Positions 8,371 to 16,633 of a stretch of 64,000 nt of DNA are shown piece after piece; position 1 is the stretch's first letter; each line of letters opens with the position of its first letter. Both the position numbers and the translations under genes were made by a program. The notes under the pieces were generated by a model. It was not told the origin of the DNA and ran no database searches. It saw only the letters and a program-made list of their open reading frames with translations. The DNA comes from Cupriavidus necator A5-1. Lineage in GTDB: Bacteria > Pseudomonadota > Gammaproteobacteria > Burkholderiales > Burkholderiaceae. The stretch is from the NCBI RefSeq assembly GCF_000744095.1, contig NZ_JQLI01000001.1:2914001-2978000 (forward strand), written 5' to 3'.

Positions 8371-9369
8371 ATGTCACGCATTCCGCAGTTCCTGTCCGCA
8401 TTGCTCTCGCTTACCCTGCTCGGCGCCGGCCCGGCGGCTTCCGCGCAACAGCCGGTGGCGCCGGTGGGCGGCTTTCCGTCGCAGCCGTTGCGGATCGTCT
8501 CGCCGTTCCCGGCCGGGGGCGGCAACGACGCGGTCACGCGCATCGTTGCCACGCGGCTGTCGCAGGTGCTCGGACAGAGCGCGGTGACGGACAACCGCGG
8601 CGGCGCCGGCGGCAATATCGGCACGCGCTATGTGGCCGAGGCCAAGGCCGACGGCTACACGGTGCTGACCTCGCAGGTATCGGTGATGGCGGTCAACCCG
8701 ACGCTGTACCGCGCGCCGGGCTTCGACCCCGTCAGGCAGTTCGTGCCGGTCACGCAGATCAATGCCGCGCCGCTGGCCATCGTCGTCGCCGCCGATGCGC
8801 CGTGGAAGACCTTTGCCGAACTCGCCACGCAGGCCAGGGCCCAGCCGCAGAAGATCACCTACGCCACGCCCGGCAACGGTACGTTGTCGCACCTGGTGGG
8901 CGTGGTGCTCGACAAGGACAGCGGCGTGTCGCTGCAGCACGTGCCGTACAAGGGCGCCGGGCCGGCGATCAATGACTTGCTCGGCGGCCAGGTCGACGTG
9001 CTGGTCACGTCGACCTCGTCCGTGGCGGGCTTTGTCCAGGCCGGCCGCATGCGCGTGCTGGCGGTGACCAGCCCGCGCCGGCTGGGTGTGTTTGCCAAGG
9101 TGCCCACGCTGGAAGAACTCGGCTACCGCAATGCGCGCTTCGAGGACTGGTATGGCTTCTTCGTGCCCGCCGGCACCGCGCCGGAACGCGTGGCGCTGCT
9201 GAACCGCGCCATGGTGCAGGTGCTGCAGATGCCCGAGGTCGTGAAGCTGATCAACGACGGCGGCAGCGATGTCATCGCCAGCAGCCCCGAGGCCTTTGCC
9301 CAGCAGCTGAAGCAGGACATCGCGCGGTGGTCGCAAATCGTGAGGCTGTCCGGCGCCCACGTCGACTGA
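8371..9369 (+). CDS. Bug-type periplasmic solute receptor
   Basis: A secreted protein of 332 residues with a signal peptide ending around ASAQQ, then the family signature (SQPLRIVSPFPAGGGND, then DNRGGAGG and PYKGAGPAINDLLGGQVD). Bug proteins bind carboxylates or amino acids and often feed tripartite tricarboxylate transporters. No TctA or TctB membrane gene is present in the window. GAGG precedes the ATG. Its place inside the sulfur operon suggests a sulfur-containing carboxylate or amino acid as ligand (inference). Confidence 0.9.
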   Translation: MSRIPQFLSALLSLTLLGAGPAASAQQPVAPVGGFPSQPLRIVSPFPAGGGNDAVTRIVATRLSQVLGQSAVTDNRGGAGGNIGTRYVAEAKADGYTVLTSQVSVMAVNPTLYRAPGFDPVRQFVPVTQINAAPLAIVVAADAPWKTFAELATQARAQPQKITYATPGNGTLSHLVGVVLDKDSGVSLQHVPYKGAGPAINDLLGGQVDVLVTSTSSVAGFVQAGRMRVLAVTSPRRLGVFAKVPTLEELGYRNARFEDWYGFFVPAGTAPERVALLNRAMVQVLQMPEVVKLINDGGSDVIASSPEAFAQQLKQDIARWSQIVRLSGAHVD

Positions 9370-9389
9370 GCTACCGGGACACGCCAGCC

Positions 9390-10607
9390 ATGACGCATTC
9401 GCTCCCCACCCGGCTGGCGCACGCCGGCCGCATGTCCAACGTGCCCGGCGGCCAGCCAGTCAATCCGCCTGTCGTGCGCGCCAGCACCGTGCTGTTCGAG
9501 TCCGTGGCGCAGCAACGCGAAATGCGCGCCCGCCGCGACCATGACCGCCTCTTCACCTACGGCGCGCGCGGCAACCCGACCAACTTCGCGCTGGAAGACA
9601 TGGTGACGCTGCTCGAAGGCGGTTACCGTACGCGCCTGTTCCCTACGGGACTCTGTGCCGCGGCGATGGTGATCCTGGCCTATGTGCGTCCCGGCCAGCA
9701 CGTGCTGCTGCCTGACTGCGTCTACGAGCCGGTGCGCAACCTGGCCAGCGGCTTCCTGCGGCAGCATGGCATCGCCACCGACTTCTACGCGGCCGACGGC
9801 TCGGACCTTGCGGCGCAGCTGCGGCCAGAGACGCGACTGGTCTATGTCGAGGCGCCGGGCTCGCTGGCCTATGAAATGTGTGACCTGCCCGCCGTCGCGG
9901 CGCTGGCGCATGCGCACGGCGCGCTGGTCGCCGCCGACAACACCTGGGGCTCGGGACTGCTGTACCGGCCGCTGGAACTGGGTGCGGACATCTCACTGAT
10001 GGCCGCGACCAAGTACCTGAGCGGCCATTCCGACGTGATGATGGGCACGGTGTGTACCACCGAAGGCGCGTGGGCCGAGCTTTCCGCTACGGCCGATGCC
10101 TTCGGCATGACGGTGAGCCCAGACGACGCCTACCTCGTGCAACGCGGCATCCGCTCCCTTGGCGCACGGCTCGCGCAACACCAGGAAAGCGCCATCGCCG
10201 CGGCAAGCTGGCTGCGCGCCCGGCCCGAAGTCGCGCGCGTGTTCTGCCCGGCACTGCCGGACGATCCCAACCACGCGCTGTGGCTGCGCGACTGCCATGG
10301 CACCAACGGCCTGCTTTCGTTCACGCTGCGGAGCACGGCACCGGTGGCGGCGGAGCGCTTCGTCGACAGCCTGCAGTTGTTCGGCATCGGCGCCTCGTGG
10401 GGCGGCTTCGAAAGCCTGGCGGTGCTGGCCGATATGCGCCGCGCGCGCAGCGTCACTGACTGGTCTGGGCACGGGCAGATGATCCGGCTGCATATCGGTC
10501 TGGAGGGGGTTGGTGACTTGCTGGCCGACCTGGAGCAGGCGTTTGCGGCGATCGTGGATCTTGGGAACGAGAAAGGGGACGCGCGCGCCGATACCCATCA
10601 TCGGTAA
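9390..10607 (+). CDS. Cystathionine beta-lyase-type PLP enzyme
   Basis: A protein of 405 residues of the Cys/Met-metabolism PLP family (fold type I). Features include the N-terminal THSLPTRLAHAGR, SRDHD-like substrate-loop residues in RRDHDRLFTYGARGNPT, the PLP-phosphate region PTGLCAAAM, the Asp of AADNTWGSG and the Schiff-base lysine in MAATKYLSGHSD. Such enzymes cleave the carbon-sulfur bond of cystathionine or related substrates to thiol, pyruvate and ammonia. It is the last gene of the sulfur operon, 20 bases after the Bug receptor. The open frame starts at 9327, but the ATG at 9390 matches the family N terminus. A physiological role on cystathionine itself is not proven. Confidence 0.85.
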   Translation: MTHSLPTRLAHAGRMSNVPGGQPVNPPVVRASTVLFESVAQQREMRARRDHDRLFTYGARGNPTNFALEDMVTLLEGGYRTRLFPTGLCAAAMVILAYVRPGQHVLLPDCVYEPVRNLASGFLRQHGIATDFYAADGSDLAAQLRPETRLVYVEAPGSLAYEMCDLPAVAALAHAHGALVAADNTWGSGLLYRPLELGADISLMAATKYLSGHSDVMMGTVCTTEGAWAELSATADAFGMTVSPDDAYLVQRGIRSLGARLAQHQESAIAAASWLRARPEVARVFCPALPDDPNHALWLRDCHGTNGLLSFTLRSTAPVAAERFVDSLQLFGIGASWGGFESLAVLADMRRARSVTDWSGHGQMIRLHIGLEGVGDLLADLEQAFAAIVDLGNEKGDARADTHHR

Positions 10608-10644
10608 TCGGCGGCACGCGGACCAGGTACCGGCCGGCACGATG

Positions 10645-11550
10645 TCAGGGCTTCTCCGCTGGCTGCGCGCGCACCCCGGCTTCGCTCAACGCGCAAAGCG
10701 CCATGGCTGACCAGTCATGTTCGGCCCCGATGCCTTGTGCGCGCACGGCGAGAAAGCGATCGCGAACCAGGCTGGCAAGCGGCAGCGGAACACCGAGCGC
10801 CTCGGCAGCCGCCAGCATCAGCCGATTGTCCTTCTGGCCCAGCGGCAGCGCAAAGCCCGCCGGCTGGAAGCGCTGCGAGGCGATCATCGGGCCATAGATC
10901 TTGTACGGCGGCGCGTTGAAGTTCGCGTTCGTCAGCAGCCCGACCAGGTGCTCCGGGTCGATCCCTGCCTTGCCCGCCACTGCGCAGGCTTCGCCCAGCG
11001 TCTCGATGATCACCGACAGCATGAAATTGCCGATCAGCTTCACGAGGTTGGCCTGCGAAGGGTCTGCGCCGACGATACCGACGGACTGCCCAAGGTGTTC
11101 CAGCAGTGGCACCGCGACTTTCAGATGCTCGTCAGCGCCTGCGGCCATGATGAAGAGCTTGCGCGCGGCGGCGGCGTCGGGCCGGCCGAACACAGTCGCC
11201 GAGACAAAGCCAGAACCGGCCACACGGTGCCGGACGGTGAGATCCTGCGCCGTATCCACGCCGATCGTGCTGAGCGAGATATGCAGCGCGCCCGGCTTGA
11301 GGCCGGCGAGGATCCCCGTCTCGCCAAGCGTGACCGCAACGAGTGCCGTGTCATCGGCCACCATCGAAAAGACGACGTCGGACTGATCCGCAGCCTGCGC
11401 GGGACTTGCCGCGACCGTGGCCCCCGCCTTGCGCAGGGGTTCGGTACGTGCGGGATTGCGGTTGAAGACTTGCACCTTGAACCCTGATTCGAAAAGGTTC
11501 ATGGCCATGGCAGCACCCATTGCGCCAAGGCCGATAAATCCGATCTGCAT
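10645..11550 (-). CDS. NAD(P)-dependent beta-hydroxyacid dehydrogenase family
   Basis: A protein of 301 residues with an N-terminal Rossmann motif (IGFIGLGAMGAAM), the substrate-binding region (STIGVDTAQ in place of the usual serine-rich loop) and the catalytic lysine in NLVKLIGNF. The family includes 3-hydroxyisobutyrate and tartronate-semialdehyde dehydrogenases. The start at ATG 11550 fits the Rossmann motif; the frame runs further upstream only through the neighbouring gene. It is 35 bases downstream of an aldo/keto reductase on the same strand, and the two probably form a small redox operon. The substrate is not determinable. Confidence 0.87.
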   Translation of the reverse strand: MQIGFIGLGAMGAAMAMNLFESGFKVQVFNRNPARTEPLRKAGATVAASPAQAADQSDVVFSMVADDTALVAVTLGETGILAGLKPGALHISLSTIGVDTAQDLTVRHRVAGSGFVSATVFGRPDAAAARKLFIMAAGADEHLKVAVPLLEHLGQSVGIVGADPSQANLVKLIGNFMLSVIIETLGEACAVAGKAGIDPEHLVGLLTNANFNAPPYKIYGPMIASQRFQPAGFALPLGQKDNRLMLAAAEALGVPLPLASLVRDRFLAVRAQGIGAEHDWSAMALCALSEAGVRAQPAEKP

Positions 11551-11585
11551 GATGAATCTCCTGATATTGAAATTGAACGGCCGTG

Positions 11586-12569
11586 CTACCGCAGCGACGG
11601 CGCCATGAATTCCGGACCGACCGCATCGGTCACATGTTGTGCGAGCAACGCATCGATGTCGGCCATGTCCTGTGCGCTCAGCTTCCATCCGAATGCGTCG
11701 CCGATGCCGCGTAGCTGGTCGGGGCGGCGCGCGCCCCACAGCGCAATCGTCGGTCCCTGGTCGAGGATCCAGCGGATCGCCAGCGCCAGCACCGATTTGC
11801 CATGGCGCTCGCGAGCAAGACCTGCGAGCGCATCGACGGCCGCCAGGTACTGTGCGAAACGGGGCTGCCGGAACTTGGGGTCCGAATTGCGCAGGTCATC
11901 GCCGTCGAACGAGGTGGACGCGTTCATCCGCCCGGACAGCAGGCCACGGCAGAGCGCACCGTAAGCCAGCACGGCAAGCTCATGCTTGCGCGCATACGGC
12001 AGTACGTCAGCTTCGATCGCGCGCTCGAACAGGTTGTACGGGGGCTGGACTGCCGCGAGCTTCGTGGCCGTCGAGACTGCGTCCATCTGCCTTGGCGAGT
12101 AATTGCTGACGCCGATGGCGAGGATCTTGCCTTCGGCGCGAAGTTTCTCCAGCTCAGCCGCGGTGTCTTCGAACGGCACCAGCGTGTCCGGCCAGTGCAC
12201 TTGGTACAGGTCGATGTAATCGGTGCGCAAGCGGCGCAATGAATCCTCTATTTCCTGCCGGATGCGCGCGGGTGTGGCGTTGCGCCGCACGCCGCCATCG
12301 CCCCATTCGAGCGCGACCTTGGTCGCGATCACCGCATGTTCGCGCATGCCGGTCAGCGCCTTGCCAACCACTTCCTCTGAATGGCCGAAGCCATATACCG
12401 GTGCGGTGTCGATCAGGTTGATGCCATGATCGAGCGCACTGCGAATCGTCGCCACGGAGGCGTTGTCGTCAGTTCCGCCCCACATCCAGCCGCCTATCGC
12501 CCAGGTGCCCAGCGCAATGCGCGATACCGGGACAGGGATGCCTTCAATACGTGTGGTTTCGACATTCAT
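11586..12569 (-). CDS. Aldo/keto reductase
   Basis: A protein of 327 residues with the aldo/keto reductase tetrad: Asp and Tyr in NLIDTAPVYGFGHSE, Lys in VIATKVAL and His in YQVHWPD, on a TIM-barrel fold with the C-terminal NADPH site. The ATG at 12569 has GGAG nine bases upstream and is preferred over an in-frame TTG two codons earlier. It reads away from the ghost locus beginning at 12634, so its promoter shares the segment duplicated near 55740. The substrate is unknown; reduction or oxidation of a sugar or hydroxy acid is a guess from its partner dehydrogenase. Confidence 0.88.
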   Translation of the reverse strand: MNVETTRIEGIPVPVSRIALGTWAIGGWMWGGTDDNASVATIRSALDHGINLIDTAPVYGFGHSEEVVGKALTGMREHAVIATKVALEWGDGGVRRNATPARIRQEIEDSLRRLRTDYIDLYQVHWPDTLVPFEDTAAELEKLRAEGKILAIGVSNYSPRQMDAVSTATKLAAVQPPYNLFERAIEADVLPYARKHELAVLAYGALCRGLLSGRMNASTSFDGDDLRNSDPKFRQPRFAQYLAAVDALAGLARERHGKSVLALAIRWILDQGPTIALWGARRPDQLRGIGDAFGWKLSAQDMADIDALLAQHVTDAVGPEFMAPSLR

Positions 12570-12633
12570 GCTCAATCACTCCAAATAGGTGCTTAGCTGC
12601 AAGCGTCGGGCTGCGCTTTACCGCCGCCCGGGA

Positions 12634-12684
12634 CGCGTACAATCTAGCTCATATATCGTTGAGCTGAATTCAACGAGTCATTGA
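12634..12684 (+). repeat. Duplicated LysR leader/promoter segment (ghost copy)
   Basis: About 50 bases that are nearly identical to 55739-55789, upstream of the intact LysR gene. Both copies contain GCGTACAATCTAGCTC, ATATATCGTTGAGC and the 8-bp palindrome TGAATTCA. The segment probably holds the LysR promoter or operator. Here it is followed directly by the middle of the LysR reading frame, because the first half of the gene is gone. Confidence 0.7.
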
Positions 12685-13026
12685 AGCCCGCATACCTGGC
12701 ACGGCACGGACGGCCGAGGAAGCCGGACGACCTGATGCGCCCCTCGTGCATCCGGATGCGCATCGGCGACAACTCGCTGTATCGGTGGGCGCTTGGCAAT
12801 GGCCGGCAGACACTCGAACTCGACGTGCCTGGATCGATGAGTGCGAACGAATCCGACACGTTTGTCGATGCCGCGCTGAACGGTGTCGGGCTCGCGTATT
12901 GCCTCGAGCGCCGCGTTGCCGACGAGATCGCGGCCGGCCGGCTCGAAGTGGTGCTGCCGAAATGGGCGGTCGCCGGGCCGCCCATGGTGATGTATTACCC
13001 CAGCCGCCGGCAGACGCTGCCAGGTC
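12685..13026 (+). pseudogene. LysR-family regulator, C-terminal remnant
   Basis: This stretch aligns with about 56338-56676 of the intact LysR gene at roughly 87 percent identity by eye. It encodes the C-terminal part of the effector domain (KPDDLMRPSCIRMRIGDNS through MVMYYPSRRQTLPGL). The DNA-binding domain is missing. It runs in frame into the MlrC remnant that follows, giving an open frame from a TTG at 12681 to 13391 that I regard as a deletion product, not a working gene. Confidence 0.85.
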
Positions 13027-13391
13027 TGCAAGGCGTTGGACGCCGGGGGCAACTGGCCGGATGCAGCTTTAACCTGGGCCCGTCGGTCCTGCTGCGAGTG
13101 GGAGGCGTGCAGGTCGTGGTGATCACCAACCGCCATCAATGCCACGAGCCCATGTTCCTTGAGATGTTCGGCATCGATATCGCAGCGGCACGCACGGTGG
13201 TGGTGAAATCGCGCGGCCATTTCCGCGCTGCCTTCGACGAGTTCTTCGCCCCCGAACAGATCTTCAGCGTCGACGCCCCGGGCCTGACCTCGCCCGTCTT
13301 GTCGCGCTTCGACTTCCGGCGGCTGCCCCGCCCAGTCGTCCCGCTGGACGCCATGACAGAGTGGACGCCGCACATCCGCCTGCTGAGCTGA
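13027..13391 (+). pseudogene. M81/MlrC peptidase, C-terminal remnant
   Basis: This stretch is nearly base-for-base identical to about 60727-61089, the C-terminal end of the intact MlrC-like gene; I count only about two mismatches in the first 140 bases. It encodes VGRRGQLAGCSFNLGP through TEWTPHIRLLS. The catalytic N-terminal half is missing, so no activity is expected. It is fused in frame behind a LysR remnant. Confidence 0.88.
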
Positions 13392-13419
13392 CCGCTCCCC
13401 CACTCGCCTTCGGTTCGCC

Positions 13420-13527
13420 ATGCACACTACCAACCATGCGTGTGCGACCGGCGCGCAGTTCCCCGAGTATCGGGCGCTTTCCGGCGATGGCCAGTTGGCA
13501 GCCTGGGAGCGCTTCCATGGCTGGTGA
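13420..13527 (+). pseudogene. DSD1-type PLP enzyme, start fused to C terminus
   Basis: A 35-residue mini-frame. It begins with the same Met-His as the intact gene at 61122 and jumps after four residues to the C-terminal NHACATGAQFPEYRAL and WERFHGW, with the original stop codon. About 1 kb of coding sequence has been lost in frame. It is a relic of the 61122-62258 gene. Confidence 0.8.
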
Positions 13528-13560
13528 GACCAGCCAGTACACACGCATGGGTCTTCCGGG

Positions 13561-13665
13561 CAGCGTATGGTGGACTGCATCGCCAGCCATCCCGAGGAGA
13601 TGGTCCATTTGTCGGTCAGTGAAGTGGCCGATCGCACCGGCGCCAGTGAAGGGAGCGTGGTCGGC
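13561..13665 (+). pseudogene. RpiR-family regulator, helix-turn-helix remnant
   Basis: This stretch aligns with about 62474-62578 of the intact RpiR gene and encodes a diverged HTH stretch (SHPEEMVHLSVSEVADRTGA, then SEGSVVG). It lacks the start, the recognition region beyond it and the whole SIS domain. The order LysR, MlrC, DSD1, RpiR is the same as in the intact locus. Confidence 0.75.
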
Positions 13666-13775
13666 GCTCTATGAGGGTGCATAGCCGCAGAGGATCTGGC
13701 ACGGACGTTGCGTCATAGACCGCCGCTGCAAACTGGTTGCAGCCTCAGTGGAGTTTGAGCTTTCGGGAGCGTCCG

Positions 13776-14756
13776 ATGAAGAAAGTAGTTGTACGTCGGG
13801 CAGCCTTGGCGCTATCCATTTGCGTACTGGCTTTCAGTGCTGGTACTGCGCTGGCGCAGGCATATCCATCCAGGCCGATCAGACTGGTGGTGCCATTTCC
13901 GCCGGCCGGTGCAACGGATGTCTTGGGCAGAGCGATTGCCCAGAAGTTGTCCGAAGGACTCGGCAAGCCAGTGACGGTGGAGAACCGGCCTGGTGCAGGC
14001 AGCACCATTGGCGCAGACCTCGTCGCCAAGGCGGCGCACGATGGCTACACTCTGCTACTGGCGTCCGGTTCGCTTGCCATCGCATCTAACCTCTACAGCA
14101 AACTCAGCTTCGATATCCTGAAGAGTTTCACGCCGATATCGCTGGTAGGCCATGTACCCCATATGCTGGTCGTGAACCCTTCGGTCCCGGCGAATTCGGT
14201 TAAGGAACTGGTCGCGCTGGCCAAAGCCAGGCCCGGCCAGTTAAGCGCCGCTTCGCAGGGAAACGGCACGCTGTCGCACCTTGAACTGGAAATGTTCAAG
14301 ATGTCCACGGGTGTCGACATACTGCATGTCCCTTATAAGGGCAGCAATAACGTCATGCCCGATCTGCTTGCCGGCAATGTCTCGGTGTTCTTCGACAGCG
14401 TTCCGTCGTCCATGCCGCTGGTGAAAACCGGCAAGCTCAAAGCACTGGGGGTTGTCGGGACCGAGCGCTTGCCCGCGAGTCCGGATATCCCGACGCTGAC
14501 CGAAGCCGGGCTGCCCGGATTCGAAGTCAAGAACTGGTTCGCGCTACTTGCGCCGGCCGGCACACCCAAGGAGATCGTGGAGCTGCTCAACGCGCAGGTG
14601 CAAAAGGCCGTTGCATCTCCGGACTTGGTTGCGCGGTTGGCAAGTCAGGGCGTCATCTTGGAGGGTGGCACATCGAAGCAGCTGGCGGCAATGATGCAAA
14701 ACGACGTAGCAAAGTGGGGCAAAGTCGTAGAAGCCGCAAACGTGCACCTGAACTGA
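13776..14756 (+). CDS. Bug-type periplasmic solute receptor
   Basis: A secreted protein of 326 residues: signal peptide ending around ALAQA, then YPSRPIRLVVPFPPAGATD, VENRPGAGS and VPYKGSNNVMPDLLAGNVS, all typical of Bug receptors. GGGAG lies seven bases upstream of the ATG at 13776. It follows the ghost locus directly and is followed by an insertion sequence, so it may be an orphan left by rearrangement; the reading frame itself is intact. The intact locus also has a Bug gene (58553-59536), but between LysR and MlrC, so the position differs. The ligand is unknown. Confidence 0.9.
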   Translation: MKKVVVRRAALALSICVLAFSAGTALAQAYPSRPIRLVVPFPPAGATDVLGRAIAQKLSEGLGKPVTVENRPGAGSTIGADLVAKAAHDGYTLLLASGSLAIASNLYSKLSFDILKSFTPISLVGHVPHMLVVNPSVPANSVKELVALAKARPGQLSAASQGNGTLSHLELEMFKMSTGVDILHVPYKGSNNVMPDLLAGNVSVFFDSVPSSMPLVKTGKLKALGVVGTERLPASPDIPTLTEAGLPGFEVKNWFALLAPAGTPKEIVELLNAQVQKAVASPDLVARLASQGVILEGGTSKQLAAMMQNDVAKWGKVVEAANVHLN

Positions 14757-14838
14757 ATGCAGCGGACATGCATCGGGGACCCGGCCGCAAGGCTCTGCAC
14801 TTCAAGCTCTCAAGAAACAGAAGTGAAGGTGGCTGTGT

Positions 14839-16161
14839 TCATGCGGCCACCTCTATCGGATTGACCTGAAACCCGAGGGCCGCGGCACGGCGTTTGAGGG
14901 CGGCAATATTGCGCTGGCGCTGCTGCTCCTCATAGTGCTGCTGGCCCTGGTCGACGAAGGCTTCGCCACGCGTGAGCATGAAGTACACCATCCGCGCGAG
15001 TTTATGGGCGACAGCGGTATTCGCGCGCGGTTTGTCCATGCGGGCGCACAGCCGGCGATAGAACGCGCCGAGCGCCGAGTCGCTGTGCGACAGACTCATG
15101 GCGGCCATCTTCAATGCCTGGCGCGCCCGGTTCGCCGAGCGCTTGGTGCCCGAGGCCAGCACCTTGCCGCCGCTGATCTTGGTGCCGGGGCACAGGCCTA
15201 GCCACGAACAGAAATGCTTGACATTGGCGAAGCGGCTGAGGTCCGTGCCGATCTCCGAGAGGATCTTCAGCACGGCAGTCGCGCCCAGTCCATTGATGCG
15301 CGTGAGGTCCACGCCCGCCCAGTTGGTCATGACCTGGCGGACATCGAATTCGGCACGCAGCTTGCTGCCGGCTCGGGGGACTTTGCCCAAGTCGATCTGG
15401 CACTGGCCCAACTTGCCCAGCAAGGCCTGCAGCTTCGTCTCGCACTCGGCCAGATGCCGTGCAATGTGGTCGTACATGGCCAGCGCCTGGGCGAGTACAA
15501 ACAGATGCTCTTCGCGCCAGTTACCCGTCAGCGCCCGGGTGACTTCCTCGGCGCTGGCCTTGACGCGGCTGTGACGGTGGCGCGCCAGTACCTTTGGATC
15601 GCGCTCGCCGGCCACGATGGCGCGGATGATGGCCTGTCCGGTCATACCCATCACATCGGTGAGCACCTCGGTGAGCTGGATGTTCATCTGCACCAGTGCC
15701 TTTTGTATGCGCTGCACCCAACTGGCCTGCTCGGTGAGCAGCACTTCGCGCTGGCGGGCCACTGCGCGCACCACACACACCTCGCTGTCGGGGCGCCAGG
15801 CCGCGCGCAGCAACCCCAGGCTCATCAGCCTTTGCAGCCATTGGCAGTCCTGCACGTCGCTCTTGCGTCCGGGCATGTACTTCATCTGCCGTGCATCGAC
15901 CAGCCAGACCTTCAGCCCGCGCTGCTCCAGCACTTCGTACACCGGGATCCAGTACACCCCGGTGGATTCCAGCGCCACCGTGTCGACGCCACATGCAATC
16001 AGCCAGTCGGCCATGGCGTTGAGGTCGTCAGTCATCGCGCCGAATTCGCGCACCGGGTCGTCAGTCGCATGGCGGGGCACGGCGACCCAGTGGCTCGATG
16101 CGCCGACATCGATCCCCGCCGCGTTGGGAAATACCTCGTCTTCTCGCTTGCGCATGGCCAT
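14839..16161 (-). mobile_element. IS110-family transposase
   Basis: A protein of 440 residues with the IS110 DEDD-type domain at the N terminus (AAGIDVGASSHW with the first Asp, TVALESTGVYWIP with Glu, LVDARQMKYMPGRKSDVQDC with the two Asp) and the C-terminal Transposase_20 domain (INGLGATAVLKILSEIGTDLSRF, then CPGTKISGGKV). IS110 enzymes work through a seeker RNA and usually leave no terminal inverted repeats or target duplications, so element ends cannot be set from this sequence. The start is ATG 16161 or 16155; the frame upstream to 16491 is unrelated. Flanks include a Bug gene and a scrambled ggt relic, consistent with a rearrangement hotspot. Confidence 0.92.
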
Positions 16162-16458
16162 GGCTTGCTCCAAGATCGTCAGTGAACGGCAGCGCCATGG
16201 GAAGCGTCGATTTCGACTCGATCTCTCAAACGGGATGCGCATCGCTGCGCTCACCACTGTCGCCGACGATTCCCGGACCAGGCTCAATAACGGGCTCACC
16301 CAGCAGCGAGGCCAATCGCTGCGAGCTCGCACCAATGGGTTATCGGTCATCTCGGCGCTGCCGTTCCCCTTTATAGTCGTTTCTTCGCGAACGCCGGGCA
16401 CAGGCATGGGCATGGGCTCGGGAAGCTCAATAGCGTTTGAGCGACAGTATCTCGAAGG
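16162..16458. other. Non-coding flank of the IS110 element
   Basis: About 300 bases between the transposase start and the ggt relic. In IS110 elements this flank can encode the guide RNA. I see no protein here that I recognise and could not define the element boundary or an RNA fold with confidence. Confidence 0.35.
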
Positions 16459-16585
16459 CGCGGCTGGGGCTTCAATCTGCGTAATGGCCATCCGAACGAA
16501 GTGGCTCTACCTGTCCACCGCAGATCACAACGGCATGATGGTTTCGTTTATCCAGTCCAGCTTCAAGGGCTTCGGATCGGGGAGC
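16459..16585 (+). pseudogene. Scrambled gamma-glutamyltransferase fragments
   Basis: Two short pieces of a ggt gene lie in the wrong order. Bases 16459-16506 encode RGWGFNLRNGHPNEVA, and 16508-16585 in another frame encode YLSTADHNGMMVSFIQSSF followed by KGFGSG. In the intact gene at 49607-51214 the second block precedes the first by about 17 residues. The fragments match that paralogue, not the one at 19733. This is a non-functional relic. Confidence 0.78.
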
Positions 16586-16633
16586 AAGCACCGTTGGCAT
16601 GGGACAGGCCGCGCAGCAGAGCGGGCCATCGCT

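Noticed and set aside
6341..8401. Long open frame of 686 codons on the minus strand opposite the rhodanese gene
   Set aside because: It is the antisense of a high-GC gene, rich in Arg, Gly and His, with no recognisable motif or ribosome-binding site. The plus-strand rhodanese domains are clear.
14757..16460. Terminal inverted repeats or target duplication for the IS110 element
   Set aside because: No convincing matching ends were found by eye on the two sides, and IS110 elements often lack them, so no boundaries are claimed.
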